A DNA stretch of 64,000 bases, from assembly GCF_004000785.1 (NCBI RefSeq), contig NZ_BILX01000001.1:62001-126000 (forward strand), given 5' to 3'. Source of the DNA: Paenibacillus ehimensis NBRC 15659 (GTDB taxonomy: Bacteria > Bacillota > Bacilli > Paenibacillales > NBRC-103111). Under the pieces are notes generated by a model. That model was not told where the DNA came from. It made no database searches and worked only from the letters and a program-made list of their open reading frames with translations. The translations under genes and the position numbers were made by a program. This document shows positions 8,858-17,423 of the stretch, piece after piece. Each line of letters starts with the position of its first letter. Positions within the stretch are counted from its first letter, which is position 1.

Positions 8858-9685
8858 ATGACGATTCAAGGGGTTATTTTAGACTGGGCGGGAACCGCAG
8901 TCGATTACGGCTGCTTCGCGCCGGTGGCGGTATTCGTGGAAGTGTTCGCGAAGCGGGGAATTACGCTGACGGCCGAGGAAGCGCGCGGGCCGATGGGGAT
9001 GCTGAAGCGCGATCATCTGCGCGAGCTGTGCCGATTGGATAGCGTGGCGGAGCAGTGGAAGGCAGCCTTCGGCCGGGCGCCGGAGGAAGCCGACGTCGAT
9101 TCGCTGTACGCGGATTTCGAGCTGATGCTGTTTGGCATCCTGAAGCAGTATGCGACTCCGATTCCGGGAGCGGTCGAGCTGGTGGCGCGGCTGCGGTCGC
9201 AAGGGATCAAGGTTGGCTCGACCACGGGCTATACGACGGAGATGATGGAGATCGTCGCCGCCGAGGCGAAGAAGCAGGGCTATGCGCCGGACGGGCTGGT
9301 AACGCCGGACGAAATGCCTGCGGGCCGGCCGTATCCGTGGATGATCTACGAGAATGCGATCCGGCTTGGCATTTACCCGATGAAGCATATCGTTAAAGTC
9401 GGAGATACGATCAGCGATATCCGCGAAGGGCTGAACGCCGGAGTATGGACGGTCGGTATTCTCAAAGGCAGCAGCGAGCTCGGCATGGCGGAGGCGGAAG
9501 TAAGCGCATGCGACCCAGCCGTTCTAAAGCGGAAGCTTGAAGAGATCGAGCGGCGTTACCGGTCGGAGGGGGCGCACTATGTGATTGATTCCATCGGCGC
9601 GTTGGACCCGGTCATTGCAGACATCAACCGGCGCTTGGCGGCAGGGGAATCCCCATGCTCCACAGCGGCCGCAGCGAAAGGATGA
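8858..9685 (+). CDS. phnX: phosphonoacetaldehyde hydrolase (phosphonatase)
   Basis: HAD-superfamily enzyme of 275 aa that splits the C-P bond of phosphonoacetaldehyde to acetaldehyde and phosphate, the second step of AEP breakdown. The nucleophile motif is DWAGT (Asp9), the family-specific Schiff-base lysine is Lys50 in MGMLKRDHL, and motif III/IV is VGDTISDI. The ATG at 8858 is preferred over a TTG at 8840 and an ATG at 8849 because AAAGGATGAGG sits just upstream and known PhnX proteins begin with this short lead to the nucleophile. Only 19 nt separate it from the permease, and phnW follows after 6 nt. Confidence 0.95.
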   Translation: MTIQGVILDWAGTAVDYGCFAPVAVFVEVFAKRGITLTAEEARGPMGMLKRDHLRELCRLDSVAEQWKAAFGRAPEEADVDSLYADFELMLFGILKQYATPIPGAVELVARLRSQGIKVGSTTGYTTEMMEIVAAEAKKQGYAPDGLVTPDEMPAGRPYPWMIYENAIRLGIYPMKHIVKVGDTISDIREGLNAGVWTVGILKGSSELGMAEAEVSACDPAVLKRKLEEIERRYRSEGAHYVIDSIGALDPVIADINRRLAAGESPCSTAAAAKG

Positions 9686-9691
9686 GCTTTC

Positions 9692-10819
9692 ATGACAGAA
9701 ACGATGACAGTCCCGGCGATGCCGGATAATCCCTACCTGTTACTGACGCCGGGCCCATTGTCTACGACGAAGCGGGTGAAGGCGGCCATGCTGAAGGACT
9801 GGTGCACGTGGGACCGCGAGTACAACGACCTGGTACAGGACATTCGCGGCAGGCTGGTCCGGCTGGCGACGACGGAGGCGGACCGGTATACGGCCGTACT
9901 GATGCAGGGAAGCGGCACGTTCGTCGTAGAATCGGTGATCGGTTCGGCGATCCCGGCGGACGGCAAGCTGGCCGTCCTCATTAACGGAGCTTACGGCGAG
10001 CGGATCGCGCAAATGGCGGAGCGGCTGCGCATCCCGACCGTCCGGATCGCGCTCGGCGAGACCACGCCTGCGGACGCGGCTGCCTTGGAAACCGTCTTGG
10101 CCGCGCAGCCGGACATTACGCATGTGGCCGTCGTTCATACGGAGACGACGACCGGGATGCGCAATCCGCTGGAGGACATCGCCCGGACGGCGAAGAAGCA
10201 CGGCAAAACGCTGATCGCCGATGCGATGAGCAGCTTCGGCGGCATCGCCATCGACGTGTCGGCGCTCGGAATCGATTTTTTGATCAGCAGCAGCAACAAG
10301 TGCATTCAAGGCGTTCCCGGCTTCGGCTTCGTCATCGCGAAAACGGAGGAGCTGGCCGCTTGCGCCGGACGCGCCCGCTCGATTTCACTGGACCTGTACG
10401 ATCAATGGGACACAATGGAACGGCAGCAGGGCAAGTGGCGGTTCACCTCGCCGACCCATGTCGTGCACGCGTTCCACGAAGCGCTGCTGGAGCTGGAGGA
10501 CGAGGGAGGCATCGCGAAGCGGCAGCAGCGGTACGAGAACAACCAGCGCCTGCTGGTGCGGGGGATGGAGGAGCTTGGATTTCAGGCGCTGCTTCCGGCT
10601 TCGTGCCAATCGCCGATCATCACTTCGTTTGTATACCCGGCGCATCCGCAGTTCGCGTTTGCGGAATTTTACGCACGGATGAAGCTTGAAGGCTTCGTGC
10701 TGTACCCGGGCAAAATCTCGTCCGCGGATACATTCCGCATCGGCAATATCGGGGACGTGCATGCGGACGATATCGGGCGGCTGCTGGAGGCGGTCGGTCG
10801 GAACCGGTTCTGGCTATAA
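9692..10819 (+). CDS. phnW: 2-aminoethylphosphonate--pyruvate transaminase
   Basis: PLP-dependent class-V aminotransferase of 375 aa converting AEP and pyruvate to phosphonoacetaldehyde and alanine, the first step of AEP catabolism. Recognisable parts are the N-terminal [14 protein letters not shown], the substrate/PLP stretch [20 protein letters not shown] and the PLP lysine in [12 protein letters not shown] (about Lys203). Its product feeds directly into PhnX encoded just upstream. Start ATG at 9692 behind AAAGGATGAG. This is the last enzyme gene of the operon; a separate promoter precedes the regulator gene. Confidence 0.96.
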   Translation: MTETMTVPAMPDNPYLLLTPGPLSTTKRVKAAMLKDWCTWDREYNDLVQDIRGRLVRLATTEADRYTAVLMQGSGTFVVESVIGSAIPADGKLAVLINGAYGERIAQMAERLRIPTVRIALGETTPADAAALETVLAAQPDITHVAVVHTETTTGMRNPLEDIARTAKKHGKTLIADAMSSFGGIAIDVSALGIDFLISSSNKCIQGVPGFGFVIAKTEELAACAGRARSISLDLYDQWDTMERQQGKWRFTSPTHVVHAFHEALLELEDEGGIAKRQQRYENNQRLLVRGMEELGFQALLPASCQSPIITSFVYPAHPQFAFAEFYARMKLEGFVLYPGKISSADTFRIGNIGDVHADDIGRLLEAVGRNRFWL

Positions 10820-10862
10820 AGCCGCGGACCGGAAAATCGTGTAAGCCGCGGCGCCCGGGTGC

Positions 10863-10868
10863 TATAAT
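10863..10868 (+). promoter_or_regulatory. -10 element for the DeoR-type regulator gene
   Basis: A perfect TATAAT at 10863-10868, 36 nt before the regulator ATG. The -35 region (TGTAAG, 17 nt upstream) is poor, so the promoter is probably weak. It would allow the regulator to be made independently of the AEP genes. Confidence 0.5.
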
Positions 10869-10903
10869 GCAAGTATCATAAGCAGGGCTGGAGGTTGCGC
10901 CGA

Positions 10904-11689
10904 ATGTCTTTGGTGGGGGAAGAACGCAAGGATTTCATTTTGAACACGCTCAATCTGGAAGGAAAAGTAAAAACGTACGAGCTGGTCGAAAAGCTGAAGG
11001 TATCTTCGGAGACGGTCCGCCGGTATTTGGAGGAACTGGAGGCGGAGAACAAGCTGAAGCGGGTCTACGGCGGCGCGGTCAAAATCAATCTGGCGCGGGA
11101 AGAGCCGCCGCACCTGAAGCGGGAAGAGCTGTACGCCGAGGAGAAGAAGCGGATCGGCCGGGCGGCTGCGTCTCTGGTGGAGGACAACGACGTGATCTTC
11201 ATCGACGACGGCACGACGACCCAGCAGATGATTCATTTTTTGCTCAATAAGAAAAATATTACGGTGCTGGCCTTTTCCGCTCCGGCGCTCTATCTGCTCA
11301 TCGATTACAAGAATAAGGAGCTGTTCTCCGGCGACGTTTATTTTATCGGAGGCAAGGTCAACGCCGCGCAGGCGCGGGTGTCCGGCTCGATGGCCGAACG
11401 GATGGTCGAGCAGTTTTATGCGGACAAGGCGTTTATCTCGATCGACGGGATTATGGTGAACCGCGGAATTACCAGCTTCGACGCCGAGCGGGGGCAGCTC
11501 GCGCGCAAGCTGATCGAGCATTCCAAGCAATCGATCGTGATGACCGACCGCTCGAAGATCGGCGAGGGACAGTTTTACAAGCTGGCCGATCTCAAGGAAA
11601 TCGACATCATTATCAGCGATGTCAGCATGCCGAAGGAATGGGGGGCCGACCTTCAAGCTTCGGGCGTGACTTGGATCCATGCCGTGTAA
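10904..11689 (+). CDS. DeoR-family transcriptional regulator of the AEP locus
   Basis: 261-aa DeoR-type repressor. A winged helix-turn-helix occupies residues 5-56 (KVKTYELVEKLKVSSETVRR, then GGAV). A DeoRC sugar-phosphate-binding-like domain follows (about 75-235), with DDGTTTQQM and ITSFDAERGQLARKLIEHS. The ATG at 10904 follows GGAGG by 9 nt; a TTG at 10895 is too close to it. Position behind phnXW and the twin ACAAAAC boxes before phnS and phnT suggest it represses the AEP genes. DeoR proteins usually sense phosphorylated intermediates, so phosphonoacetaldehyde or AEP could be the effector; this is inference. Confidence 0.85.
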   Translation: MSLVGEERKDFILNTLNLEGKVKTYELVEKLKVSSETVRRYLEELEAENKLKRVYGGAVKINLAREEPPHLKREELYAEEKKRIGRAAASLVEDNDVIFIDDGTTTQQMIHFLLNKKNITVLAFSAPALYLLIDYKNKELFSGDVYFIGGKVNAAQARVSGSMAERMVEQFYADKAFISIDGIMVNRGITSFDAERGQLARKLIEHSKQSIVMTDRSKIGEGQFYKLADLKEIDIIISDVSMPKEWGADLQASGVTWIHAV

Positions 11690-11776
11690 CGGAGCAGGTG
11701 CTTGCCTTGCGTCGCCGTGCAGCCGCCGCTCCCCCAATGAAAATCGTCTCCCTGAGGGCTGAAAGCCAAGGGGGTT

Positions 11777-11803
11777 ATCCGGAAGCCAATGCTTCCGGAT
11801 TTC
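11777..11803 (+). terminator. terminator of the AEP locus
   Basis: Perfect 10-bp hairpin ATCCGGAAGC-CAAT-GCTTCCGGAT followed by a T-rich stretch (TTCGTCATTTT). Confidence 0.75.
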
Positions 11804-11868
11804 GTCATTTTGTCGGGCGAGCGGCATGAACGCCGTTTTTTGGCGATGAGCAGATTGAAGAGAATGGG

Positions 11869-12726
11869 ATGATACAAATGGATCGGGATTTATTTGAGGC
11901 AATGCATTCAAGTGCGGACAAGTTTAAAAAGATCGCGGAAGAAAATAAGGAACCAACGCTTCTTGATCAATTTTTTGCAAATAAGTACGTTAAGGCAGGT
12001 CTTAAGACCATGCTTTTCATGATTGCAGCCGTCTTTTGCGTTTTGCTGGTTCTCTACTTGCTAATGGGCGGGATGGTCTTTTTAATGCTGGATGCCATTG
12101 TCAAGCAATTCTCGTCCGAGGAAAAGAGAGTGCAGGAAGAACTGGCCATTCATTTGAAAAACAAATATCAGGAAGAATTCAGGATTGAAAAGGTCGAGTA
12201 TAACGGCACGCTTGACGAGTATCGTGCTGAAGTACATTCTGTTGCAAAACCCGATTATACGATCAGAGTGGATATTTCGGAGAAAAATAAGCAGTTCATG
12301 TTTAGAGACGACTATGTGCATGCTTTTTGGAACGCTGAACTGAAGGAGACGTTTTATCCGAAACTGCAAGAGCTGCTTCCGGAGGAAAAATACCGCATAA
12401 AAAAAGTATCGGACTCCCATTCCCTATACGGAGAGTTTCCGGACGAGAACGCCATTATTTTTGGAGCCAAGTATATTTCTTTTCAAGAAGCGATTGACCG
12501 GCAGCTTGTTTATCTGGATGTCCGATATGAAAGAATGGAAGAGGGGACGGCTGCTGGAGACGAATTGAAAAATGTGCACCAAGTGGTCGAACTGGCGAAA
12601 AGTTTTCATATGAACAGGATGTGGATTGAAATACGGTCTAAAAAAGATAGAAGGGAACTAAGCTGTCGAATCAACGACGCGAATAGCATCGCCAGCATGG
12701 CCGATCTGGAAAAGGTTTGCGAGTAA
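11869..12726 (+). CDS. hypothetical single-pass membrane protein
   Basis: 285 aa, no family recognised. Residues about 45-72 form one strong membrane helix after a short charged N-terminus. The rest (about 78-285) is a soluble, charged domain of mixed helices and strands, probably extracytoplasmic. Base composition is clearly lower in G+C than its neighbours, and codons such as AAA, GAA and TTT are frequent, which may indicate later acquisition. Two starts are possible, ATG 11869 and ATG 11878; ribosome-site sequence is weak (AGAGAATGGGATG). It stands alone between the AEP terminator and a convergent gene. Confidence 0.75.
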   Translation: MIQMDRDLFEAMHSSADKFKKIAEENKEPTLLDQFFANKYVKAGLKTMLFMIAAVFCVLLVLYLLMGGMVFLMLDAIVKQFSSEEKRVQEELAIHLKNKYQEEFRIEKVEYNGTLDEYRAEVHSVAKPDYTIRVDISEKNKQFMFRDDYVHAFWNAELKETFYPKLQELLPEEKYRIKKVSDSHSLYGEFPDENAIIFGAKYISFQEAIDRQLVYLDVRYERMEEGTAAGDELKNVHQVVELAKSFHMNRMWIEIRSKKDRRELSCRINDANSIASMADLEKVCE

Positions 12727-12779
12727 ACGCCCCCCTCAAAGGGGGAGGGATTAATGCCTTTGGCGCGGTACGCCGGGCT

Positions 12780-13424
12780 TCATTCGCTTCCCCGCCCGTC
12801 TCTGTTCATACCTCGCTGCTCCTCTTTGGCCGCAGCCGCTTTTGTAAAATGCGCCTCGATTTTTTTGCTGAGAAACAGCGAACCCCCGATAAACAACACC
12901 ACATAGAGCAGCTGGAGCGGCTCGCGGACGAATCGTTCCAGATCGTGCCCAATGTACGAGACGGAGAAAATCATAATCGCTTTGCCTGCGGCCACGGCGA
13001 TCAGAAACGTATGCAGCCGCATGCGCGCGACGGCGGCCGCCATATTGACAAGCACGAACGGACCGACCGGAAACACGCTCAGCAGAAACACATAGCTGAA
13101 CCCGTTATGGCGGACCCACCGCATGCTTTTTTCGACTTTGGGCTTGCGCTTCCAGCGCTCGAAGTACGGATGGTCCGCCGCTTTGCGAATGATGAGGAAG
13201 GTCGTCAGGCAGCCGGCGATCATCCCGATCCACGAATACAGAAAGCCGAACCATAAGCCGTATACCGCCGCGTTGACTCCGACGATAACCAGCGTAGGCA
13301 GCGGAGGTACGAACGACTTGGCGAACGTGAGCAGGATGCCGGGAAGCGGCCCCAGGGAGCGGTACTGCTCCAGCCAATGCTTGATGTTGTCCTCTGTCAA
13401 ATGCTCGATGATTGAAAAATCCAT
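12780..13424 (-). CDS. TVP38/TMEM64 (VTT/DedA-like) family membrane protein
   Basis: 214-aa polytopic membrane protein of the VTT family (TVP38/TMEM64, YdjX/YtxB-like), members of which are linked to phospholipid scrambling or transport. The hallmark region is present: FVPPLPTLVIVGVNAAVYG near residues 38-57, with a G-x3-G-rich re-entrant segment (YSWIGMIAGCLTTFLI) and SVFPVGPFVLVNMAAAVARM near 115-135. Five to six hydrophobic segments are visible. The C-terminal tail is strongly charged. Its physiological role here is unknown. Confidence 0.85.
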   Translation of the reverse strand: MDFSIIEHLTEDNIKHWLEQYRSLGPLPGILLTFAKSFVPPLPTLVIVGVNAAVYGLWFGFLYSWIGMIAGCLTTFLIIRKAADHPYFERWKRKPKVEKSMRWVRHNGFSYVFLLSVFPVGPFVLVNMAAAVARMRLHTFLIAVAAGKAIMIFSVSYIGHDLERFVREPLQLLYVVLFIGGSLFLSKKIEAHFTKAAAAKEEQRGMNRDGRGSE

Positions 13425-13434
13425 GGCGATGCGA

Positions 13435-13701
13435 TCACCCGAGTCCGGTTAGATTTTGTGCCAAGCGGCCGTCACGATGTATTCGGGCCAGGGCCTTTTC
13501 CTTGGAGCGTAAACGTTCTGGCCGCTGCGAGCGAGCCGTCCTTCCCCTATTGCCCTCTATCCTATACCTCGAACCATAGGTTTCGCAGTCGCTCGGCAAT
13601 CGTTCTTGCTCATAAAGATCGTAACGCAGTCTCGGATCGAAGGGAAGACAGGCCACAATAATGACACAGATGGCGATCGTGATCCATCCCCATTTTTCCA
13701 A
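13435..13701 (-). CDS. small putative membrane protein, possibly frameshifted
   Basis: An 88-codon frame from a TTG at 13701 begins with one convincing membrane helix (WGWITIAICVIIVACLPF), then a charged stretch. After about residue 48 the sequence becomes arginine-rich and less protein-like. Another frame of the same strand reads PWPEYIVTAAWHKI and stops at about 13452, just before the downstream ATG at 13424. That ending looks more natural, so a frameshift near 13540-13590 is possible. Ribosome-site support for the TTG is weak. It could also be non-coding. Confidence 0.3.
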   Translation of the reverse strand: MEKWGWITIAICVIIVACLPFDPRLRYDLYEQERLPSDCETYGSRYRIEGNRGRTARSQRPERLRSKEKALARIHRDGRLAQNLTGLG

Positions 13702-13750
13702 ATGCCCCCGCCCCCAGTCCTGCCGGGCTGCACTTACCGGAACCGGTCCG

Positions 13751-14701
13751 TCACGTTTCCAGTAACACCTTGCCCGTCTCGGTCAAGTCGTATCCGCTGA
13801 TGGAGCGCAGCTCGCCGAGAAAAGCGTCCGATTGCAGGATGCGCCGGACCGCTTCGATCCATTCGCGGTTTTCCGGCTTCTTCAGCATCACGAGATCGTA
13901 GCGCTCCCGGATCAGCGGGACGAAGTCGACGCCTCCGACGATGCTTGCCGCTTTCTCGATTCCGACTCCGACATCGGCCTCGCCTGTAGCGACTTTGCCG
14001 GCCACGCCCATATGGCTCGATTCCTCCGCCGCATAGCCCGCCACGCTTTCCGGTGCAATGCCGTGCAGCCGGAGCTGCTCGTCCAGCAGCACGCGGGCGC
14101 CGGAGCCTTTCTCCCGGTTGGCGATGCGCAGGCCGGGCTGTGCGAGATCGTCCCAGCTCCGCAGACCTTTCGGATTGCCCTGCGGCACGTAAAACCCGGC
14201 ATTCCGGGTAAGCAGATGCACGACGATATACGGAAAGCCGACCAGCAGCTTGCGGATATACGGAATATTGTATTCCCCGGTATCGCCGTCCAGCAGATGC
14301 GTGCTCACAATATCGGATTCGCCGCGGTACATCGAGATCAGGCTGTCCAAGCTGCCGACGTACGAGCGCAGCGGGCGGATGCCGGGCGCTTGTTTCTCCA
14401 GATGCTTGGCCAGAATGTCGAGGCTGATGTCCTGCCCCGTGATGACGAGCGGACGGCTGCCCGGAGACAAACCGGCCTCCGGCCTTGAGGAACCGGACGG
14501 CCCTGGAGCGGCTGCGGGCGGCATGCGGCCTTCGCGGGCCCTTGCTTTATAGGCTTCCAGCTCCGCGGCGTCGATACGCATTTGCTTGCCGACGCGGTAG
14601 GCGGGAAGCTCGCCCTTTTTAATCAGGTCGTACACCGTCAGCTTGGATATTTTCAAAAGCTTCGCGATTTCTTCGGTTGTATAGGAAACGTCGTTGGTCA
14701 T
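13751..14701 (-). CDS. HTH regulator fused to a molybdate-type binding domain (YvgK-like)
   Basis: 316-aa one-component regulator. An excisionase-type helix-turn-helix (residues about 5-52; YTTEEIAKLLKISKLTVYDLIK) is joined by a proline-rich linker to a periplasmic-binding-protein-like domain (about 85-315), here cytoplasmic and used as a ligand sensor. The same arrangement, divergent from modAB, occurs with B. subtilis YvgK and yvgLM. The ATG at 14701 follows AGGAGG by 10 nt; an in-frame start at 14743 would add 14 unlikely residues. It probably controls modAB from the operator in the shared intergenic region, with molybdate or tungstate as the expected ligand. Confidence 0.85.
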   Translation of the reverse strand: MTNDVSYTTEEIAKLLKISKLTVYDLIKKGELPAYRVGKQMRIDAAELEAYKARAREGRMPPAAAPGPSGSSRPEAGLSPGSRPLVITGQDISLDILAKHLEKQAPGIRPLRSYVGSLDSLISMYRGESDIVSTHLLDGDTGEYNIPYIRKLLVGFPYIVVHLLTRNAGFYVPQGNPKGLRSWDDLAQPGLRIANREKGSGARVLLDEQLRLHGIAPESVAGYAAEESSHMGVAGKVATGEADVGVGIEKAASIVGGVDFVPLIRERYDLVMLKKPENREWIEAVRRILQSDAFLGELRSISGYDLTETGKVLLET

Positions 14702-14817
14702 GACGCGGAAACCTCCTGCCCTGCATTCGTCTTCGTAGGCCATGCCCGCATTCCCGGCTTGGACACAAAGTCGTCACGTCTATCATACGATGGATGCGGC
14801 AGCGATTCAAACCGCTG

Positions 14818-14847
14818 TTTACAGGGTTCCTTTGTTTCGCTTATAAT
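14818..14847 (+). promoter_or_regulatory. modAB promoter
   Basis: TTTACA (14818-14823), 18-nt spacer, perfect TATAAT (14842-14847). Transcription would begin around 14854, inside the palindromic operator that follows. Confidence 0.8.
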
Positions 14848-14853
14848 GAATTC

Positions 14854-14899
14854 CATGTTAATTATACCTAGTTATATCTAAACATAATTAAATAGATAG
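14854..14899 (+). promoter_or_regulatory. palindromic operator between promoter and modA
   Basis: AT-rich block with nested symmetry: TTAATTAT and ATAATTAA form a perfect 8-bp inverted repeat, ATGTT...AACAT frames a pair of TATA elements, and CCTA...TAGG encloses the right half. It lies directly downstream of the -10 box, an ideal place for repression by the divergent HTH/binding-domain regulator. Confidence 0.55.
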
Positions 14900-14912
14900 G
14901 AGAGAGGATATT

Positions 14913-15758
14913 GTGCGTAAAATCGCCGCTTCTTGTTTATTCCTGCTGCTTGCTTTATCTTTAGCCATCGGGCTTGCGGGCTGTGGCGAAGCCAAGCCGA
15001 ATCCGGCGGATGCGCCGAAGGCCGGGCAAGACAACAAACAGGCCGTCCCTGCCGACAAGGTCGAGCTGACCGTCTCCGCCGCGGCGAGCTTGACCGACGC
15101 GCTCAAGGAAATCCAGACCGCTTATGAAAGCAAGAACGCGGGCATCAAGCTGAACTTCAACTTCGGGGCCTCCGGCGCGCTGCAGCAGCAGATCGAGCAG
15201 GGCGCTCCCGCCGACGTGTTCCTGTCCGCCGCCGCCAAAAATATGAAAGCGCTGGTGGACAAGCAGCTTGTCGATGCGGCGCAGCACAAAAACCTGCTCG
15301 TCAACGAGCTCGTCGTCGTCGTACCGGAAGGCGGCCGAGCGCAGATCGGCACGGTGGACGATTTGGCGAAGCCGGAAGTGAAGCACGTCGCCATCGGGGA
15401 GCCGGAATCCGTACCCGCAGGCGGTTACGCCAAGGAAGCGCTGACGAACGCGAAGCAGTGGGACGCTTTGCAGCCGAAGCTCGTCATGGCGAAAGACGTG
15501 CGGCAGGTGCTGACCTACGTCGAATCGGGCAACGCGGAAGCGGGCTTCGTCTACAAGACCGATGCGCTCACATCCAAGAAGGTGAAGATCGCCTTCAACG
15601 TCGATCCGAAAACCTACAAGCCGGTCGAATATCCGGCCGGTATCGTCAAGGCGACGAAGCACGCCAAGGAAGCCGAAGCCTTCTACACGTATCTGCAAAG
15701 CAAAGAGGCGGCTGACGTGTTCGCGAAGTACGGCTTCACCGTCCCTGCCGGGAAGTAG
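14913..15758 (+). CDS. modA: molybdate ABC transporter, substrate-binding lipoprotein ModA
   Basis: 281-aa lipoprotein that captures molybdate or tungstate outside the cell. Signal peptide with lipobox LAGC (Cys24). The mature domain has the family pattern LTVSAAASLTDALKEIQTAYE, then FGASGALQQQIEQGAPADVFLSA, both lining the oxyanion site, and AIGEPESVPAGGYAKEAL. Start GTG at 14913 after GAGAGGATATT. It is translated together with modB, which begins 6 nt after the stop codon. Confidence 0.95.
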   Translation: MRKIAASCLFLLLALSLAIGLAGCGEAKPNPADAPKAGQDNKQAVPADKVELTVSAAASLTDALKEIQTAYESKNAGIKLNFNFGASGALQQQIEQGAPADVFLSAAAKNMKALVDKQLVDAAQHKNLLVNELVVVVPEGGRAQIGTVDDLAKPEVKHVAIGEPESVPAGGYAKEALTNAKQWDALQPKLVMAKDVRQVLTYVESGNAEAGFVYKTDALTSKKVKIAFNVDPKTYKPVEYPAGIVKATKHAKEAEAFYTYLQSKEAADVFAKYGFTVPAGK

Positions 15759-15763
15759 CCGGC

Positions 15764-16429
15764 ATGCCTGGCATCGATTGGAACGCTTTTTTGTCGCCGG
15801 TCCTGCTGTCGGTCAAAGTATCGCTGGCGGCGAGCGCGCTGGTGTTCGTCTTGGGGATCGCTGCGGCATGGGGCTTGTCCCGCCGGACGTTTCCGGGCAA
15901 AACGCTGCTGGAGACCGCGCTGATGCTCCCGTTGGTGCTTCCTCCGACCGTGATCGGCTTCATCCTGCTGGTGCTTCTCGGCAAGAAGAGCTGGTTCGGC
16001 CGCTGGATCGAAGCCTGGTTCGCGGCTCCGCTCATCTTCACATGGTGGGCCGCCGTCATCGCTGCGGTCGTGGTCGCGTTCCCGCTCGTGTACCAAACGA
16101 TGAAGGTCGGCTTCGCTTCGGTCGAACGCAGCCTGGAGGACGCCGCGCGTTCCGCGGGCGCAGACGAGTGGCAGGTGCTCCGCTACATTACGCTGCCGCT
16201 GGCCTGGCGCTCCCTCGCTACCGCTTATATCCTGGGCTTCGCCCGGGCGCTCGGCGAATTCGGGGCGACGCTGATGATCGCCGGGAACATCCCGGGCAAG
16301 ACGCAGACCGTTCCGACCGCGATCTATATGGCGGTGGAATCCGGCCGCATGACGCTCGCGTGGTGGTGGAGCGGCTCGATCATTGTTATTTCGTTTATGA
16401 TGATGCTGATTGTGAATAAAAGAAAGTAA
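15764..16429 (+). CDS. modB: molybdate ABC transporter permease ModB
   Basis: 221-aa permease with five to six membrane helices. The ModB features are visible: LPLVLPPTVIGFILL near residues 55-69 and the ATPase-contacting EAA loop (EDAARSAGADEWQVLRYITLPLAWRS) followed by RALGEFGATLMIAGN. No ATPase gene (modC) follows; a terminator closes the operon directly. The importer must therefore borrow an ATPase from elsewhere, as is also seen for yvgLM in B. subtilis. Confidence 0.95.
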   Translation: MPGIDWNAFLSPVLLSVKVSLAASALVFVLGIAAAWGLSRRTFPGKTLLETALMLPLVLPPTVIGFILLVLLGKKSWFGRWIEAWFAAPLIFTWWAAVIAAVVVAFPLVYQTMKVGFASVERSLEDAARSAGADEWQVLRYITLPLAWRSLATAYILGFARALGEFGATLMIAGNIPGKTQTVPTAIYMAVESGRMTLAWWWSGSIIVISFMMMLIVNKRK

Positions 16430-16458
16430 GACCACGGAATCGATCCGTGGTCTTCTTG
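16430..16458 (+). terminator. terminator after modB
   Basis: Perfect 9-bp stem GACCACGGA-ATCGA-TCCGTGGTC followed by TTCTTGTTATT. Being symmetrical, it may also serve the convergent doxX gene. Confidence 0.85.
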
Positions 16459-16471
16459 TTATTGGCTTGCG

Positions 16472-17029
16472 TTACACGCCCATCGGGGCACGGGTGCCGC
16501 CGGCGGTTTTGTTGGGATCGTGACCGTCCCCGCCTTTGTTCAGCTTACGGAACGCTTTGCGGAGGTAAGGCAGCACGTAGTAGTCGCCGCCGAATTTGCC
16601 GGCGTTGGCTCCTGCGGCCAAGACGATGAAGCCGAGGAGGACCATCCAAGGGTTCGTGCTTACGGTTCCGGCGAACAGGAACATGAAGTTCATCATTAAT
16701 CCGAAGAACGCGGCCGCCGTCGTCAGTGTCCCGAGAATTAAGCCGAGGCCGACGAGGAATTCACCGAGCGGGATCATGAAGTTGATCAGCTTCACGTTAG
16801 GCAAAGCGAAGTTTTGCAGGAACGCCGTGAAGGTCGGGTAAATCAATTCGTTTGTGGCCTTGTCCATTGCCGGTTTGGCAATAGCGCCCTTCAGGAAGCC
16901 GGTGGCGTCGAATCCGCCGGTCAGTTTGTGAAATCCGGCCGTCAGCCATGTCCAGCCGACATATACGCGTAATACGAACAGTAATCCGGCAGCATACACG
17001 TTTTCTCTTAGCCATTTCATAAGCATCAT
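16472..17029 (-). CDS. DoxX-family membrane protein
   Basis: 185-aa membrane protein of the DoxX/thiosulfate:quinone oxidoreductase-like family, with about four helices. It contains LRVYVGWTWLTAGFHKLTGGF near the N-terminus and the glycine-rich LGEFLVGLGLILGTLTTAAAFFG in the middle. The ATG at 17029 is preceded by GGGAGCGATT; an in-frame start at 17086 lacks a ribosome site. Members act in respiratory or redox-related membrane complexes, but the substrate of this one cannot be deduced. It is a single gene, convergent with modAB. Confidence 0.85.
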   Translation of the reverse strand: MMLMKWLRENVYAAGLLFVLRVYVGWTWLTAGFHKLTGGFDATGFLKGAIAKPAMDKATNELIYPTFTAFLQNFALPNVKLINFMIPLGEFLVGLGLILGTLTTAAAFFGLMMNFMFLFAGTVSTNPWMVLLGFIVLAAGANAGKFGGDYYVLPYLRKAFRKLNKGGDGHDPNKTAGGTRAPMGV

Positions 17030-17086
17030 AATCGCTCCCTTTGTTATCAAATTGTGTCTAAATTTTGACACATTCATTTTTTTCAT

Positions 17087-17423
17087 TATTGCACATCGCT
17101 AAAGAGATGAAGAGGGATAAATTACCATCATTAAGGGATAATATCCATTTAAACTTACAGGATTAGACGGTCTCTCGAAGTCATTCGGCTTTTCATCAGA
17201 ATTAGTGAAAATATTCACAAATTACTGTAAAGAAAAGTCGTTCGCTTGCCTTTTAATAAGATAAGAGCCTTTCTTAAAGGCAAGATCGGCTGCTATAGCA
17301 GTGTCGTCGGCCGGAGCGGGAACGAAGCACGGTGTTCATATCGCATGTTCCTTTCCTTTGATTGATGTCGGGATTTGCTTCCTCCCTACGCCTTTACTAT
17401 AGCATGTCCAAGAGGAAAATGAT
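17087..17423. other. non-coding interval with inverted repeats
   Basis: No gene is seen. The stretch holds a 9-bp inverted repeat CTTGCCTTT (17245-17253) / AAAGGCAAG (17276-17284) and a perfect 12-bp palindrome CTGCTATAGCAG (17290-17301). They could be the operator or terminator of a lost gene; the block precedes a gene remnant. Confidence 0.4.
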
